Of a stretch of DNA of 10,947 nucleotides, positions 1-7,766 are shown piece after piece. The notes under the pieces were generated by a model. That model saw only the letters and a program-made list of their open reading frames with translations, did no database searches and was not told where the DNA came from. The position numbers and the translations under genes are program-made. Numbering within the stretch: position 1 is the stretch's first letter; every line of letters starts with the position of its first letter. Source of the DNA: Hyphomonadaceae bacterium (lineage in GTDB: Bacteria > Pseudomonadota > Alphaproteobacteria > Caulobacterales > Aquidulcibacteraceae); assembly GCA_016791325.1 (NCBI GenBank), contig JAEUMU010000228.1:1-10947 (forward strand). The letters run 5' to 3'.

Positions 1-154
1 CACCCACTTCCTGCGCCCGACCAAGACCGAAGACCTGCTCGTCGAATCCAAGGTTCTGCGTTGGGGCAAGAGCACCGCCTTCGCAGAGACGCGGGTAACG
101 CATGCCGCCACTGGCGAATTGGCGGCGCACGCAGTGCTTGAGTTTGCGTTCTGA
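1..154 (+). CDS. Hotdog-fold thioesterase (PaaI-like), 3' end only
   Basis: This is the last 50 codons of a gene that begins before the window. It reads in the frame starting at base 2 and stops with TGA at 152-154. The visible text includes FLRPTKTEDLLVESKVLRWG and ends AHAVLEFAF. A beta-strand stretch with a '(R)P...L.v.g.V.r.Gk....e..v' pattern, followed by a strand ending in F, is typical of the C-terminal half of PaaI/YbgC-like hotdog acyl-CoA thioesterases. Such enzymes hydrolyse acyl-CoA or aromatic-CoA thioesters in the cytoplasm. The catalytic region lies outside the window, so the substrate cannot be named. The gene converges with putA, with only 14 bp (155-168) between the stop codons. 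That gap has a weak CGCG dyad but no convincing terminator. Confidence 0.6.
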   Translation, partial: THFLRPTKTEDLLVESKVLRWGKSTAFAETRVTHAATGELAAHAVLEFAF

Positions 155-168
155 GGCGCGAGCGCGCG

Positions 169-3100
169 TTAAAGATTCAACAAATGCGGATCGCCGCCTT
201 GCGCGGCGATGTTGATGCTCACGGCGCGCTCCTCTGCAAAGCGCGGCAGATAGTTGGGCCCGCCCGCTTTCGGCCCCGTGCCGGAAAGGCCTGAGCCGCC
301 AAACGGCTGCACGCCGACGACGGCGCCGACGATGGTGCGGTTCACATACACATTACCGGCGGGGACCGCAGCCATCACTTCCGCCGCGAAGCTTTCCAGG
401 CGTGAATGGACGCCGAGCGTGAGGCCGTAGCCTTTGGCGGCGAGCTGGGCGCCAATCTTGGCGATGTCGTTGGGATCGTAGCGGATGACATGCAGGATCG
501 GGCCGAACACCTCTTTGTCGATCTGATCGAGGCCGGAGAGTTCGATCACGGCGGGGCCGAAGAAATTGCCGCCAAGGTGCGCCACATCGATTTGCTTCAG
601 CACGCGCGCTTCGCGCCGCATGCGCTCCATGTGCTTCTCGAGGTTGGCTTTGGCCTCGGCGTCGATGATCGGGCCGATGTCGGTGAACGGATCGGTCGGA
701 TCGCCGATGATGAGCGTATCCATTGCGCCCATGAGCGTCTCGAGCGTCTGATCCGCCGTCTCGCGCGGCAGGAACAGGATGCGCAAGCTGGAGCAACGCT
801 GGCCGGCGGAATTGAAGGCGGAGACGATCACATCATCGACCACTTGCTCCTTCAGCGCGGTGGTATCGACGAAGAGACCGTTCAGGCCCCCGGTTTCAGC
901 GATCAACGGCACGATCGGGCCATCCTTGGCCGCAAGCGTGCGGTTGATGAGGCGCGCGACTTCGGTGGAGCCGGTGAACGCCACGCCCGCGATGCGCGGA
1001 TCTGCGACCAGTTCGCCGCCAACCCTGCCGTCACCCTGCACCAGAACGAGCGCTTCGCGTGGCAGGCCTGCTTCGTAGAAAAGTTTTACCGCAACTTCTG
1101 CGATTTCCGGCGTTTGCTCTGCGGGCTTGGCGACGACGGTATTACCGGCGGCGAGCGCTGCCGCGAGTTGGCCGGTGAAAATCGCCAGCGGGAAATTCCA
1201 CGGGCTGATGCATACGAACACGCCGCGTCCGTGCAGTTCGAGATGGTCAGTCTCGCCAGCCGGCGATGGCAACGCCCGCGGGCCGGCGAACAGGCGCTCC
1301 GCCTCGGCGGCGTAATAGCGGCAGAAATCGACCGCCTCGCGCACCTCATCGATGGAGTCTTGCAGATTGCGGCCGGCTTCGCGCGCGGTGAGTTGCACGA
1401 GCGCATCTTCATTGTTCTGCAGCGCATCGCCCATGGCGCGCAGAATACGCGCGCGTTCGGCGCCGCCGCGCCCGTTCCAGGCTTGGAACGCGCCGAGAGC
1501 CGTCGCGATCGCGGCCGAGGGACGACTTTCCCCCGCGCCGCGCTGGGCGCTTGCCTCGCTCGCCCGCGCGAGAGAACTCAGCGCATCGCGATCAGCCTTA
1601 ATGGAGAGATCGCGGCCGGTGGAGTTACGGCGGCTGGCGCCGAACAGGCGCGGCGGCGGCGGCAAGCGCGGATGGCGATGTGGGCGCGCCTCCAACGTGG
1701 CGATAGGATCGGCGGCGACAATGTCGGGCGAAACGTCGTCATCGAGGAACGAATGCACGAAACTGGTGTTGGCGCCGTTCTCCAGCAGGCGGCGCACCAG
1801 ATAGGGCAGCAGGTCTTCATGCCCGCCAACGGGCGCATAGACGCGCACTGGCGGCGGCGGATCAACGGCGAGGTAAAGCGCTTCGCCCATGCCGTGCAGG
1901 CGCTGGAATTCGTGGTGCGTGTGGCTCGCGCTCTGCGCCATCCGCCGCACAGCGGCGACCGTGTGGGCATTGTGCGTGGCGAATTGCGGGAAGAGCGCCC
2001 CGCCGGCGGCGATCATGTCGCGCGCGCAGGCGAGGTAATGCACATCCGTGGCGGCCTTGGTGGTCCAGGTTGGGAAATCGGGGCGGCCCATGATCTGCGC
2101 GCGCTTCACTTCGCCGTCCCAGTAGGCGCCCTTCACCAGACGCGTTTGGATCGGCGCGCCGCGCCGGCGAGCGAGCGAGACCAGGCGTTCGATCAACGCG
2201 CGCGTGCGCTTCTGATAAGCCTGGATGGCGAGGCCCAAGCCTTCCCAGCCCTTGAGCGACGGCTCCAGCGCGAGGCGCTCGAACAAGCGCATGGAAAGCA
2301 CGAGGCGGTCAGCCTCTTCGGCATCAAGCGTGAGGCCGATATTCCACGCCTTTGCGCTTTCGGCGAGTTGGAGACCGCGCGGATAAAGCTCAGCCATCAC
2401 GCGCTCTTCCTGGCGCGCTTCGTAGCGCGGGTGGAGCGCGGAGAGTTTGACCGAAACGCCGGATGCGGCGTGCGGGCCCTTGCCTTCGCTGGCTTCGCCA
2501 ACGGCCTTCACGGCGTTGGCGTAGCTCAAGAGATAGCGTTCGGCGTCGGCATCGGTGCGGGCGCCCTCGCCCAGCATATCGAACGAATAGCGGGTAGCGA
2601 GGCCGGAGCGGATCATGCCGGCGCCGCGCTTCAGGGCTGCATCGATGGTTCGCCCGAGCACGAATTGCTCACCCAGGATGCGCATGGCCTGCATGGCGCC
2701 GGCGCGCACGACCGGCTCGCCCGCGCGTTGGACGAACTGCGCCATGAACTTGGCGCTGTCGTTCTTCATCTCTTCCGGGAGGCTGACGACGCGCCCCGTG
2801 AGCATCAAGCCGAACGTGCCAGCGTTGACGAGCCAGTGATCGGACTTGCCAAGATGCTCCGCCCATTTGCCGGTGCGGATTTTTTCCGCGATCAGTTTAT
2901 CGGCGGTCTCTTCATCGGGCACACGCAACAGGGCTTCCGCGAGGCACATCAGCGCCAGGCCCTCCGCGTTGGAAAGGCCGAATTCCTCCAAGAAGCTCTC
3001 CATCACGCCCTTGCGGCGCTTTAGGCCGCGGGCGCGAGTCACAAGCGCGCGGGCCTCCGCGTTGACGCTGGCGCGGGCGGCGGGATCAAGCGGGGAATCG

Positions 3101-3204
3101 GCCAGGAGCGCCGCCACGGCGGCGTCTTCGTCCTGATATTTGAGAGCGTCGAGCGCGTCCCAGTCGATGCTGGGGGTGGCGGCGGGTCTGGGGGCGGTGC
3201 TCAT
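169..3204 (-). CDS. putA: Bifunctional proline dehydrogenase / L-glutamate gamma-semialdehyde dehydrogenase (PutA, short type)
   Basis: This 1011-residue enzyme oxidises proline to glutamate in two steps (FAD-dependent proline dehydrogenase, then NAD-dependent P5C dehydrogenase), usually at the inner face of the cytoplasmic membrane. Residues 1-120 are a helical arm. The proline dehydrogenase barrel spans about 170-490. It contains LDAEEADRL (Asp294), RLVKGAYWD (355-363), FATHNAHT (408-415) and YAPVG (Tyr456), then the paired Arg471-Arg472 that bind the proline carboxylate in known PutA structures. The aldehyde dehydrogenase domain spans about 560-1000. It has SPWNFP around Asn670, Lys693 in [13 protein letters not shown] (743-750), general base Glu770 in AETGG, nucleophile Cys804 in SAGQRCSS, and EVFGP (898-902). 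There is no N-terminal ribbon-helix-helix DNA-binding domain and no long C-terminal extension, so this is the minimal type A form and should not autoregulate as E. coli PutA does. The ATG is preceded by AAAGGGA about 4 nt upstream. No regulator gene is adjacent. Confidence 0.97.
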   Translation of the reverse strand: MSTAPRPAATPSIDWDALDALKYQDEDAAVAALLADSPLDPAARASVNAEARALVTRARGLKRRKGVMESFLEEFGLSNAEGLALMCLAEALLRVPDEETADKLIAEKIRTGKWAEHLGKSDHWLVNAGTFGLMLTGRVVSLPEEMKNDSAKFMAQFVQRAGEPVVRAGAMQAMRILGEQFVLGRTIDAALKRGAGMIRSGLATRYSFDMLGEGARTDADAERYLLSYANAVKAVGEASEGKGPHAASGVSVKLSALHPRYEARQEERVMAELYPRGLQLAESAKAWNIGLTLDAEEADRLVLSMRLFERLALEPSLKGWEGLGLAIQAYQKRTRALIERLVSLARRRGAPIQTRLVKGAYWDGEVKRAQIMGRPDFPTWTTKAATDVHYLACARDMIAAGGALFPQFATHNAHTVAAVRRMAQSASHTHHEFQRLHGMGEALYLAVDPPPPVRVYAPVGGHEDLLPYLVRRLLENGANTSFVHSFLDDDVSPDIVAADPIATLEARPHRHPRLPPPPRLFGASRRNSTGRDLSIKADRDALSSLARASEASAQRGAGESRPSAAIATALGAFQAWNGRGGAERARILRAMGDALQNNEDALVQLTAREAGRNLQDSIDEVREAVDFCRYYAAEAERLFAGPRALPSPAGETDHLELHGRGVFVCISPWNFPLAIFTGQLAAALAAGNTVVAKPAEQTPEIAEVAVKLFYEAGLPREALVLVQGDGRVGGELVADPRIAGVAFTGSTEVARLINRTLAAKDGPIVPLIAETGGLNGLFVDTTALKEQVVDDVIVSAFNSAGQRCSSLRILFLPRETADQTLETLMGAMDTLIIGDPTDPFTDIGPIIDAEAKANLEKHMERMRREARVLKQIDVAHLGGNFFGPAVIELSGLDQIDKEVFGPILHVIRYDPNDIAKIGAQLAAKGYGLTLGVHSRLESFAAEVMAAVPAGNVYVNRTIVGAVVGVQPFGGSGLSGTGPKAGGPNYLPRFAEERAVSINIAAQGGDPHLLNL

Positions 3205-3293
3205 GGCGTCCCTTTGCGCGTCTCCGGCCGTTAGGGCAAGCGGCTGGCTTCCCCCTCTTGCGTTGGCGGCGCCCTCGTGGTCAGAACGCGCCG

Positions 3294-4493
3294 GTGAGCA
3301 GCGATACCCAAACGCCCCCGGCAGAGGCGGCGAGCCAGGCTGGCGCTTCCGATTGCGCGCCCCTCGCCACCAAGATTTTGCTCGTTACCGACGCCTGGGA
3401 GCCCCAGGTGAACGGGGTGGTGCGCACCCTTTCCAACACCATGCGCGAGCTGCGCGCGATGGGGTGCGAGATCGAGGTGATCAGCCCGGCCGATTATCCC
3501 AACACGGTGCCGCTCATCACCTACTCGGAAATCCGACTGGCGCTGGGCGCGCGTCGGGATGTGGAGGACCGCTTCCTCTCCTTCGCGCCGGATGCGGTGC
3601 ATATCGCGACTGAGGGCACGCTCGGCTGGGACGCGCGCCATGTGTGCCTGAAGCACAAGTTTCCCTTCACCACGAGCTACCATACCCAGTTTCCGGAATA
3701 CGTGACGGCGCGGTTCCCGTGGATTCCGCTTTGGGCGGGCTATCGCTACATGCACGCCTTTCACGACAAGTCCGGCCGCGTCATGGTGGCCACGCCCACC
3801 ATGATGGAGCAGTTGCGCCTGCAGGGCTTCCGCAATGTGGCGCTGTGGAGCCGGGGCGTGGACGTGGAGCTGTTCAACCCGAACAAACGCGGCATTGATG
3901 GCGGCGTATTCAAGGATCTGCCCAGGCCGGTGTTCGTCTATGTCGGGCGCGTAGCCGTGGAAAAGAATATCGACGCCTTCCTGAAGCTGGATCTTCCCGG
4001 CTCGAAAGTGGTGGTCGGCGGGGGGCCAGCGCTAGAGGAGCTGAAGGCGCAGTATCCGGCCGCGGTGTTCACTGGCCCCAAGTTCGGCGAAGAGCTGGCC
4101 CGCCACTACGCCGATGGCGACGTGTTCGTTTTCCCGAGCTTCACCGATACGTTCGGTCTCGTGATCCTTGAGGCGGCGGCCACGGGCACGCCGGTCGCCG
4201 GCTTCATCGCGCCGGGCCCGAAAGACATTCTGCCCGGCACCGGCGCAGGCGTTGTCGATCGCGACTTGCGCAAAGCATGCCTTGAGGCGCTTGAACTGAA
4301 GCGCGAGGACGCACGCGCGCTGGCCGAGCGCTATTCCTGGCGCGCCTGCGCCGAGGATTTCCGCCGCAACCTCGAACCGCTGCCGAAGGAGCGCGGGCGC
4401 CGCTTCTGGCACAAGCTGCGCGATCTGCGTGCACGCGCCAAAGAACGCAGACGGCTCAAGCGGGAAGCCAAGCAGAGTTCCGGCGGGCGCTAA
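3294..4493 (+). CDS. GT4-family glycosyltransferase, possibly a glycolipid synthase
   Basis: This is a GT-B fold retaining glycosyltransferase of about 399 residues. The N-terminal domain opens with KILLVTDAWEPQVNGVVRTL (residues 27-46), the glycine loop typical of the GT4 branch that holds SqdX sulfoquinovosyltransferase, MgtA-like mannosyltransferases and diacylglycerol glycosyltransferases. SYHTQFPEY (128-136) is also characteristic. The C-terminal domain has FVYVGRVAVEKN (214-225), which contacts the donor diphosphate, and FPSFTDTFGLVILEA (280-294). In the latter the usual E-x7-E pair appears as Asp285 and Glu293, a variant common in this branch. The last ~35 residues are very basic (KERGRRFWHKLRDL onward) and could bind an anionic membrane surface. 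The start is uncertain. An in-frame TTG lies at 3258, but GTG 3294 (VSSDTQTP) avoids an Arg-rich prefix, although neither start has a strong ribosome binding site. The gene is divergent from putA and converges on pstA. That phosphate neighbourhood makes a role in phosphorus-free membrane lipids possible, but this is inference. Donor and acceptor are unknown. Confidence 0.88.
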   Translation: MSSDTQTPPAEAASQAGASDCAPLATKILLVTDAWEPQVNGVVRTLSNTMRELRAMGCEIEVISPADYPNTVPLITYSEIRLALGARRDVEDRFLSFAPDAVHIATEGTLGWDARHVCLKHKFPFTTSYHTQFPEYVTARFPWIPLWAGYRYMHAFHDKSGRVMVATPTMMEQLRLQGFRNVALWSRGVDVELFNPNKRGIDGGVFKDLPRPVFVYVGRVAVEKNIDAFLKLDLPGSKVVVGGGPALEELKAQYPAAVFTGPKFGEELARHYADGDVFVFPSFTDTFGLVILEAAATGTPVAGFIAPGPKDILPGTGAGVVDRDLRKACLEALELKREDARALAERYSWRACAEDFRRNLEPLPKERGRRFWHKLRDLRARAKERRRLKREAKQSSGGR

Positions 4494-4499
4494 GCCGCC

Positions 4500-5636
4500 T
4501 CACCACTTGATGCGCTTGCGCAGCCTGTAACGCAGCCAAATCGCCATCCCGTTCATCAGCAGCGTAATCGCCAGCAGCACAAGGCCAGCGGCGGCGGCGA
4601 GTTCAAGGAACTCAGCCTGCGGGCGCGAGGTCCAGTTGAACATCTGGATCGGCATCACCGTGAAATCGGACATCAGCCAGTTGGTCGGCGACCAGGAGGC
4701 AATCGCGTCACCCCAGGTCGCGACGGATTGCACGGTGGCGCCGTGCGGCAACTCATAGGTCTGGCCCGCGACAACCGGCATTTCCGTGAAATCCGGCATG
4801 ACGACAACGCCGTCATGATCAATCCGGACGGTCTCCACGGCATCTGGCGTGATGGGCGCGCCGTACTCGTCGACGGCTCCGATCACCTCGAAGGTGGCGT
4901 CGCCCGGGCGGGTAATGGGCAGGAAGGCCACGAATGTCAGGCCGCCGATGAGAATGAGAGGCGCGGTTTCGCCAATGGCGCGCGAGATGCCGATAATGAC
5001 GCCGGTGACGACGCCCGGCAGTGCATACGGCAGAACGTGATGCTGTGTGGCCTGCCACTTCGTAGCGCCGACAGCGAGCGCGGCCTGGCGGATTTCCTGC
5101 GGCACGCCGCGCACCGCTTCGCGCGTGGCGACAATGACGACAGGCAGGATCAACAACGCCAGCGTTATGCCGGCGGTGAGGATGGATTGGCCGAACCCGA
5201 GCAACTGCACAAAAAGGCCAACCGCCAGCAGGCCGAAAATGATCGACGGCACGCCGGCGAGATTGTTCACCGCGATTTCGATGGCGCTGGTGACTGGATT
5301 ACGCGGCGCGTACTCCTCCAGATAAATGCCCGCCAAGACTCCGATGGGAATGGCGAAAAAGGCCGTGGTGAGGATGACCAGGATCGAGCCTACCCACGCC
5401 GAAAGAATGCCGGCTTCGGCGGGGTTGGATGAGGGGAAGCTCCAGAAGAATTGGGCGTTGAGCCTGTGCGCGCCATCAGCCGCCAGCTCCCACACCAACG
5501 CCACCAGCGTGCCGAGGCCGATCAGCGTGGCCAAGATGCCGATGATGATGAAGCTGGAATCCTTGAAACGGCGGACCGCTAGACTCTTTGGATGGGTGGC
5601 GATGTCCACGCGCGCGGACGTATCGGCGGCGGTCAT
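4500..5636 (-). CDS. pstA: Phosphate ABC transporter permease PstA with a periplasmic insertion
   Basis: This is one of the two membrane subunits of the high-affinity phosphate importer. Its 378 residues exceed the roughly 280-300 usual for PstA. Helices are visible at about 29-50, 79-104, 129-147, 151-170, 206-237 and 345-367. The cytoplasmic loop that docks the ATPase (EAA loop) is at about 180-210 (EIRQAALAVGATKWQA, then LPYALPGVVTGV), followed by SRAIGETAPL (218-227). The C-terminal helix is preceded by FTVMPIQMFNWTSRPQ, a conserved PstA stretch. Between helix 5 and that stretch, residues about 241-322 (bases 4671-4916) are an additional polar, strand-rich, acidic segment lying in the periplasm by topology. 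The ATG overlaps the pstC stop as TAATG and has GGGAGG 7 nt upstream, so translation is coupled to pstC. The gene ends 6 bp from the convergent glycosyltransferase stop, with only a weak GGCGG/CCGCC dyad between them and no pstB following. Confidence 0.95.
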   Translation of the reverse strand: MTAADTSARVDIATHPKSLAVRRFKDSSFIIIGILATLIGLGTLVALVWELAADGAHRLNAQFFWSFPSSNPAEAGILSAWVGSILVILTTAFFAIPIGVLAGIYLEEYAPRNPVTSAIEIAVNNLAGVPSIIFGLLAVGLFVQLLGFGQSILTAGITLALLILPVVIVATREAVRGVPQEIRQAALAVGATKWQATQHHVLPYALPGVVTGVIIGISRAIGETAPLILIGGLTFVAFLPITRPGDATFEVIGAVDEYGAPITPDAVETVRIDHDGVVVMPDFTEMPVVAGQTYELPHGATVQSVATWGDAIASWSPTNWLMSDFTVMPIQMFNWTSRPQAEFLELAAAAGLVLLAITLLMNGMAIWLRYRLRKRIKW

Positions 5637-6535
5637 TAGTAGGCCTCCCGGAATCGGCGCTGCATCGCGAACGCGACGAAATTGAAGATGAGCGTCAGCA
5701 CCAAGAGCGCAAGGCCGGCGGCGAAAATGCTTTGATACTCGAGCGTGCCGAAGGCGATATCGCCTAGCGCCACCTGCGCGATGAAAGCTGTGACGGTGGC
5801 GCCTTGCTGCGTCGGCGAGGTGACGATCTGCGGCAGCTGCCCGCCGGCGACGACGACGATCATGGTTTCGCCCACCGCGCGCGACATGCCCAGAATAACA
5901 GCGCCGATGATGCCGGAAATGGCGGCTGGAAACACCACACGGAACGCAGTCTCAAGCCGCGTGGCGCCCATCGCGAAAGACCCATCGCGCAACGCATTGG
6001 GCACCGCGCGCATCGCATCTTCCGAGAGCGAGGCGATGTAAGGAATGATCATCAGCCCCATCACGATGCCTGCCGAAAGCAGATTGAAGCCCGGCAGGCC
6101 CGGAATGATGTTCTGCAAAAGCGGCGTCACGAATAAGAGCGCGAAGTATCCGTAAACCACGGTGGGCACGCCGGCGAGCAGCTCAAGCGTCGGCTTAATC
6201 GTTTCACGCGCGCGCGGGCTGGCAAACTCCGAAAGGTAGATCGCCACCAAGAGGCCAAGAGGCACCGCCACCGAGAGCGCAACCAGCGTGGACATGAAGG
6301 TGCCGGTGAGCAGCGGCGCGATGCCGTAATGGGCATCCTCGAATAGCGGCGTCCAGCGCGTAGAGGTCACGAACTCCACGAACGAAACTTCAAGGAAGAA
6401 TTTCGCGGCTTCGGAGATGACGACATAAAGAATGCCGCCGACAATGCCGATCGCCAGCGCTGCGGCGATGAACAGCAGCGCTTCCATCGCGCGCTCGCCC
6501 AGGCGCATGCGCCGTTTGGTGAAATCCCGATCCAC
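5636..6535 (-). CDS. pstC: Phosphate ABC transporter permease PstC
   Basis: This is the second membrane subunit of the phosphate importer and pairs with PstA in the inner membrane. Its 299 residues are close to the usual PstC length. It shows an N-terminal helix (about 18-41), two helices around 73-103, further helices at about 125-145 and 150-170, the ATPase-docking loop at about 176-210 (AVPNALRDGSFAMGATRLET), then SRAVGETMIVVVAGG (218-232), which is diagnostic for PstC, and a last helix at about 268-291. The start is GTG at 6535, with GGAAGG 6 nt upstream. The final TAA shares one base with the pstA ATG. The 137-bp gap to pstS contains two stem-loops, which suggests pstC and pstA are expressed at a lower level than pstS. 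Confidence 0.96.
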   Translation of the reverse strand: MDRDFTKRRMRLGERAMEALLFIAAALAIGIVGGILYVVISEAAKFFLEVSFVEFVTSTRWTPLFEDAHYGIAPLLTGTFMSTLVALSVAVPLGLLVAIYLSEFASPRARETIKPTLELLAGVPTVVYGYFALLFVTPLLQNIIPGLPGFNLLSAGIVMGLMIIPYIASLSEDAMRAVPNALRDGSFAMGATRLETAFRVVFPAAISGIIGAVILGMSRAVGETMIVVVAGGQLPQIVTSPTQQGATVTAFIAQVALGDIAFGTLEYQSIFAAGLALLVLTLIFNFVAFAMQRRFREAY

Positions 6536-6562
6536 GTGCCGCCTTCCGCCCGCAAGAGAGAA

Positions 6563-6580
6563 GCGCGCCGAGCGGCGCGC
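6563..6580 (-). terminator. Hairpin plus pyrimidine run before pstC (possible attenuator)
   Basis: On the minus strand GCGCGCC and GGCGCGC pair perfectly (7 bp, 4-nt loop GCTC) and are followed directly by TTCTCTCTT (6562-6554). This resembles a weak intrinsic terminator placed 18 nt ahead of the pstC ribosome binding site. It would let part of the transcripts stop after pstS. The T-tract is interrupted by C, so termination would be incomplete at best. Confidence 0.4.
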
Positions 6581-6622
6581 AGGAACTTCCGAGAATCCGC
6601 TGTCAGAATAGCCCAGGACGCC

Positions 6623-6660
6623 CCCCGGCGGGAACGGCCCTATCGCCGCGCCCGCCGGGG
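6623..6660 (-). terminator. 10-bp GC stem-loop just after pstS
   Basis: CCCCGGCGGG (6623-6632) and CCCGCCGGGG (6651-6660) are perfect inverted copies around an 18-nt loop. The stem starts 12 nt after the pstS stop codon in the direction of transcription. It has no T-run on its 3' side, so it is better read as an mRNA-end stabiliser or pause site protecting the pstS message than as a strong terminator. Such intercistronic stems are common after genes for binding proteins, which are needed in excess over the permeases. Confidence 0.45.
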
Positions 6661-6672
6661 TTCTGCCCTGCT

Positions 6673-7692
6673 TTATTGCTGAACCGGCTCAACGATGAGC
6701 GGGCGCGCCATCACTTCAGCGATGGTGACGCCGATCGCCTGGCGGCCGCCGAAGGCGGTGCCCTGGGTGCGGCTTTGCACGCGCTGGAGGTAAGTCTGAT
6801 AGGCCGCAGCCGGCAGCGGGATGTAGCCCACCTGGGCCGAGTAGCGCGACGCATTGTTCACGAAATACTGCGCGAACTGCTGCACTTGTGGGCGGCGCAG
6901 CGCGGCGGCGTTGATGTAAATGAACATCGGGCGCGAAAGCGGCGCGTAGGAGCCGTTTTCCGCCGTCTGACGACTCGGCTCGACCGGGCCGGCGCCGCTG
7001 TCGATCGCCAGCGCACGCAGCCGCGAGTGGTTCTCTTCGTAATAGGCCAGGCCGAAATAGCCCATGCCCCCAGTGTTTGTGGCGACGCCCTGGACGATCA
7101 CGTTGTCATCTTCAGACGGCGTGTAGTCCGTGCGCGAGGCGCGCGCGCGGCCATTCACGGCTTCGGTGAAATAGTCGAACGTGCCCGAAGCCGAACCGGG
7201 GCCAAACAGCACAAGCGGCAAATCCGGGAAAGACGGGTTCACCTGGCGCCAGTTGGTGACTTGGCCCTGCGCTTCCGGGCGCCAGATTTGGCGCAGCTGC
7301 TCAACCGTGATCGAGCGCAGCGGGTTTGAGGGATGCACCACAACCGTCAGCGCATCGAAAGCGACCGGGATCTCCACGTATTGGATGCCGGCGGCGCGGC
7401 AGGTGGCCATTTCACTGGCCGAGATCGGGCGCGAGGCGTTGGAAATGTGCGTTTCGCCACGGCAGAACTTGCGGAAGCCGCCACCCGTGCCGCTTTCGCC
7501 GACGGTGACGCGCACGCGGCCTTGGGTTTGTTGCTGGAACGCCTCCGCGACCGCTTCCGCGAGCGGAAACACGGTCGACGAACCATCGATCTGGATGGTG
7601 AAGGCTTGCTGGGCGTTGGCGGCGCCAGCGCTGAGCGCGAGCGCGGCAACGGCCGCAGCCACCGCTTTGCCGGCGTGTTTAAGGATTTGCAT
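6673..7692 (-). CDS. pstS: Periplasmic phosphate-binding protein PstS
   Basis: This protein captures inorganic phosphate in the periplasm and hands it to PstC/PstA. The precursor has 339 residues. It has a Lys/His n-region, an alanine-rich core and a probable signal peptidase I site after ANA (residue 27). The mature protein begins QQAFTIQIDGSSTVFP; the GSST loop (37-40), SGTGGGFRKFC (67-77) and FGPGSASGTFDYF (163-175) are the phosphate-binding loops of the PstS family. SNASRPI (84-90) is also conserved. Two cysteines, Cys77 and Cys98, could form a disulfide. There is no lipobox, so it should be a soluble periplasmic protein. ATG 7692 has AGGGAG 6 nt upstream. It lies 74 bp after the porin gene and before pstC, and is flanked on both sides by stem-loops. 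Confidence 0.96.
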   Translation of the reverse strand: MQILKHAGKAVAAAVAALALSAGAANAQQAFTIQIDGSSTVFPLAEAVAEAFQQQTQGRVRVTVGESGTGGGFRKFCRGETHISNASRPISASEMATCRAAGIQYVEIPVAFDALTVVVHPSNPLRSITVEQLRQIWRPEAQGQVTNWRQVNPSFPDLPLVLFGPGSASGTFDYFTEAVNGRARASRTDYTPSEDDNVIVQGVATNTGGMGYFGLAYYEENHSRLRALAIDSGAGPVEPSRQTAENGSYAPLSRPMFIYINAAALRRPQVQQFAQYFVNNASRYSAQVGYIPLPAAAYQTYLQRVQSRTQGTAFGGRQAIGVTIAEVMARPLIVEPVQQ

Positions 7693-7724
7693 GTGGGACT
7701 CCCTGAATTGGTCGAGGCGAAAGC

Positions 7725-7753
7725 GGCGGAGACAGGGCGGGCCTGTCTCCGCC
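7725..7753 (-). terminator. 12-bp perfect stem-loop between porin and pstS
   Basis: GGCGGAGACAGG (7725-7736) and CCTGTCTCCGCC (7742-7753) form a perfect 12-bp stem with a 5-nt loop, 13 nt after the porin stop. On the minus strand it is followed by GCTTTCGCC, a short T-run only. It is strong enough to end a fraction of transcripts or to protect the porin mRNA 3' end. The remaining 32 bp before pstS leave little room for a separate promoter, so pstS probably depends at least partly on read-through. Confidence 0.5.
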
Positions 7754-7766
7754 TAGTCGCGGGGGA

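Noticed and set aside
406..3024. Very long open frame (872 codons) on the plus strand
   Set aside because: It lies antisense to putA, whose domains and catalytic residues are intact. Long antisense frames are expected in GC-rich coding DNA, and its translation has no recognisable domain and an Arg/Ala/Gly/Glu-rich composition.
3258..3293. TTG start at 3258 for the glycosyltransferase
   Set aside because: It adds an Arg-rich stretch of 12 residues with no ribosome binding site. GTG 3294 is preferred, though this is not certain.
4481..4499. Bidirectional terminator between the convergent glycosyltransferase and pstA genes
   Set aside because: Only a 5-bp GGCGG/CCGCC dyad without T-runs is present, which is too weak to call.
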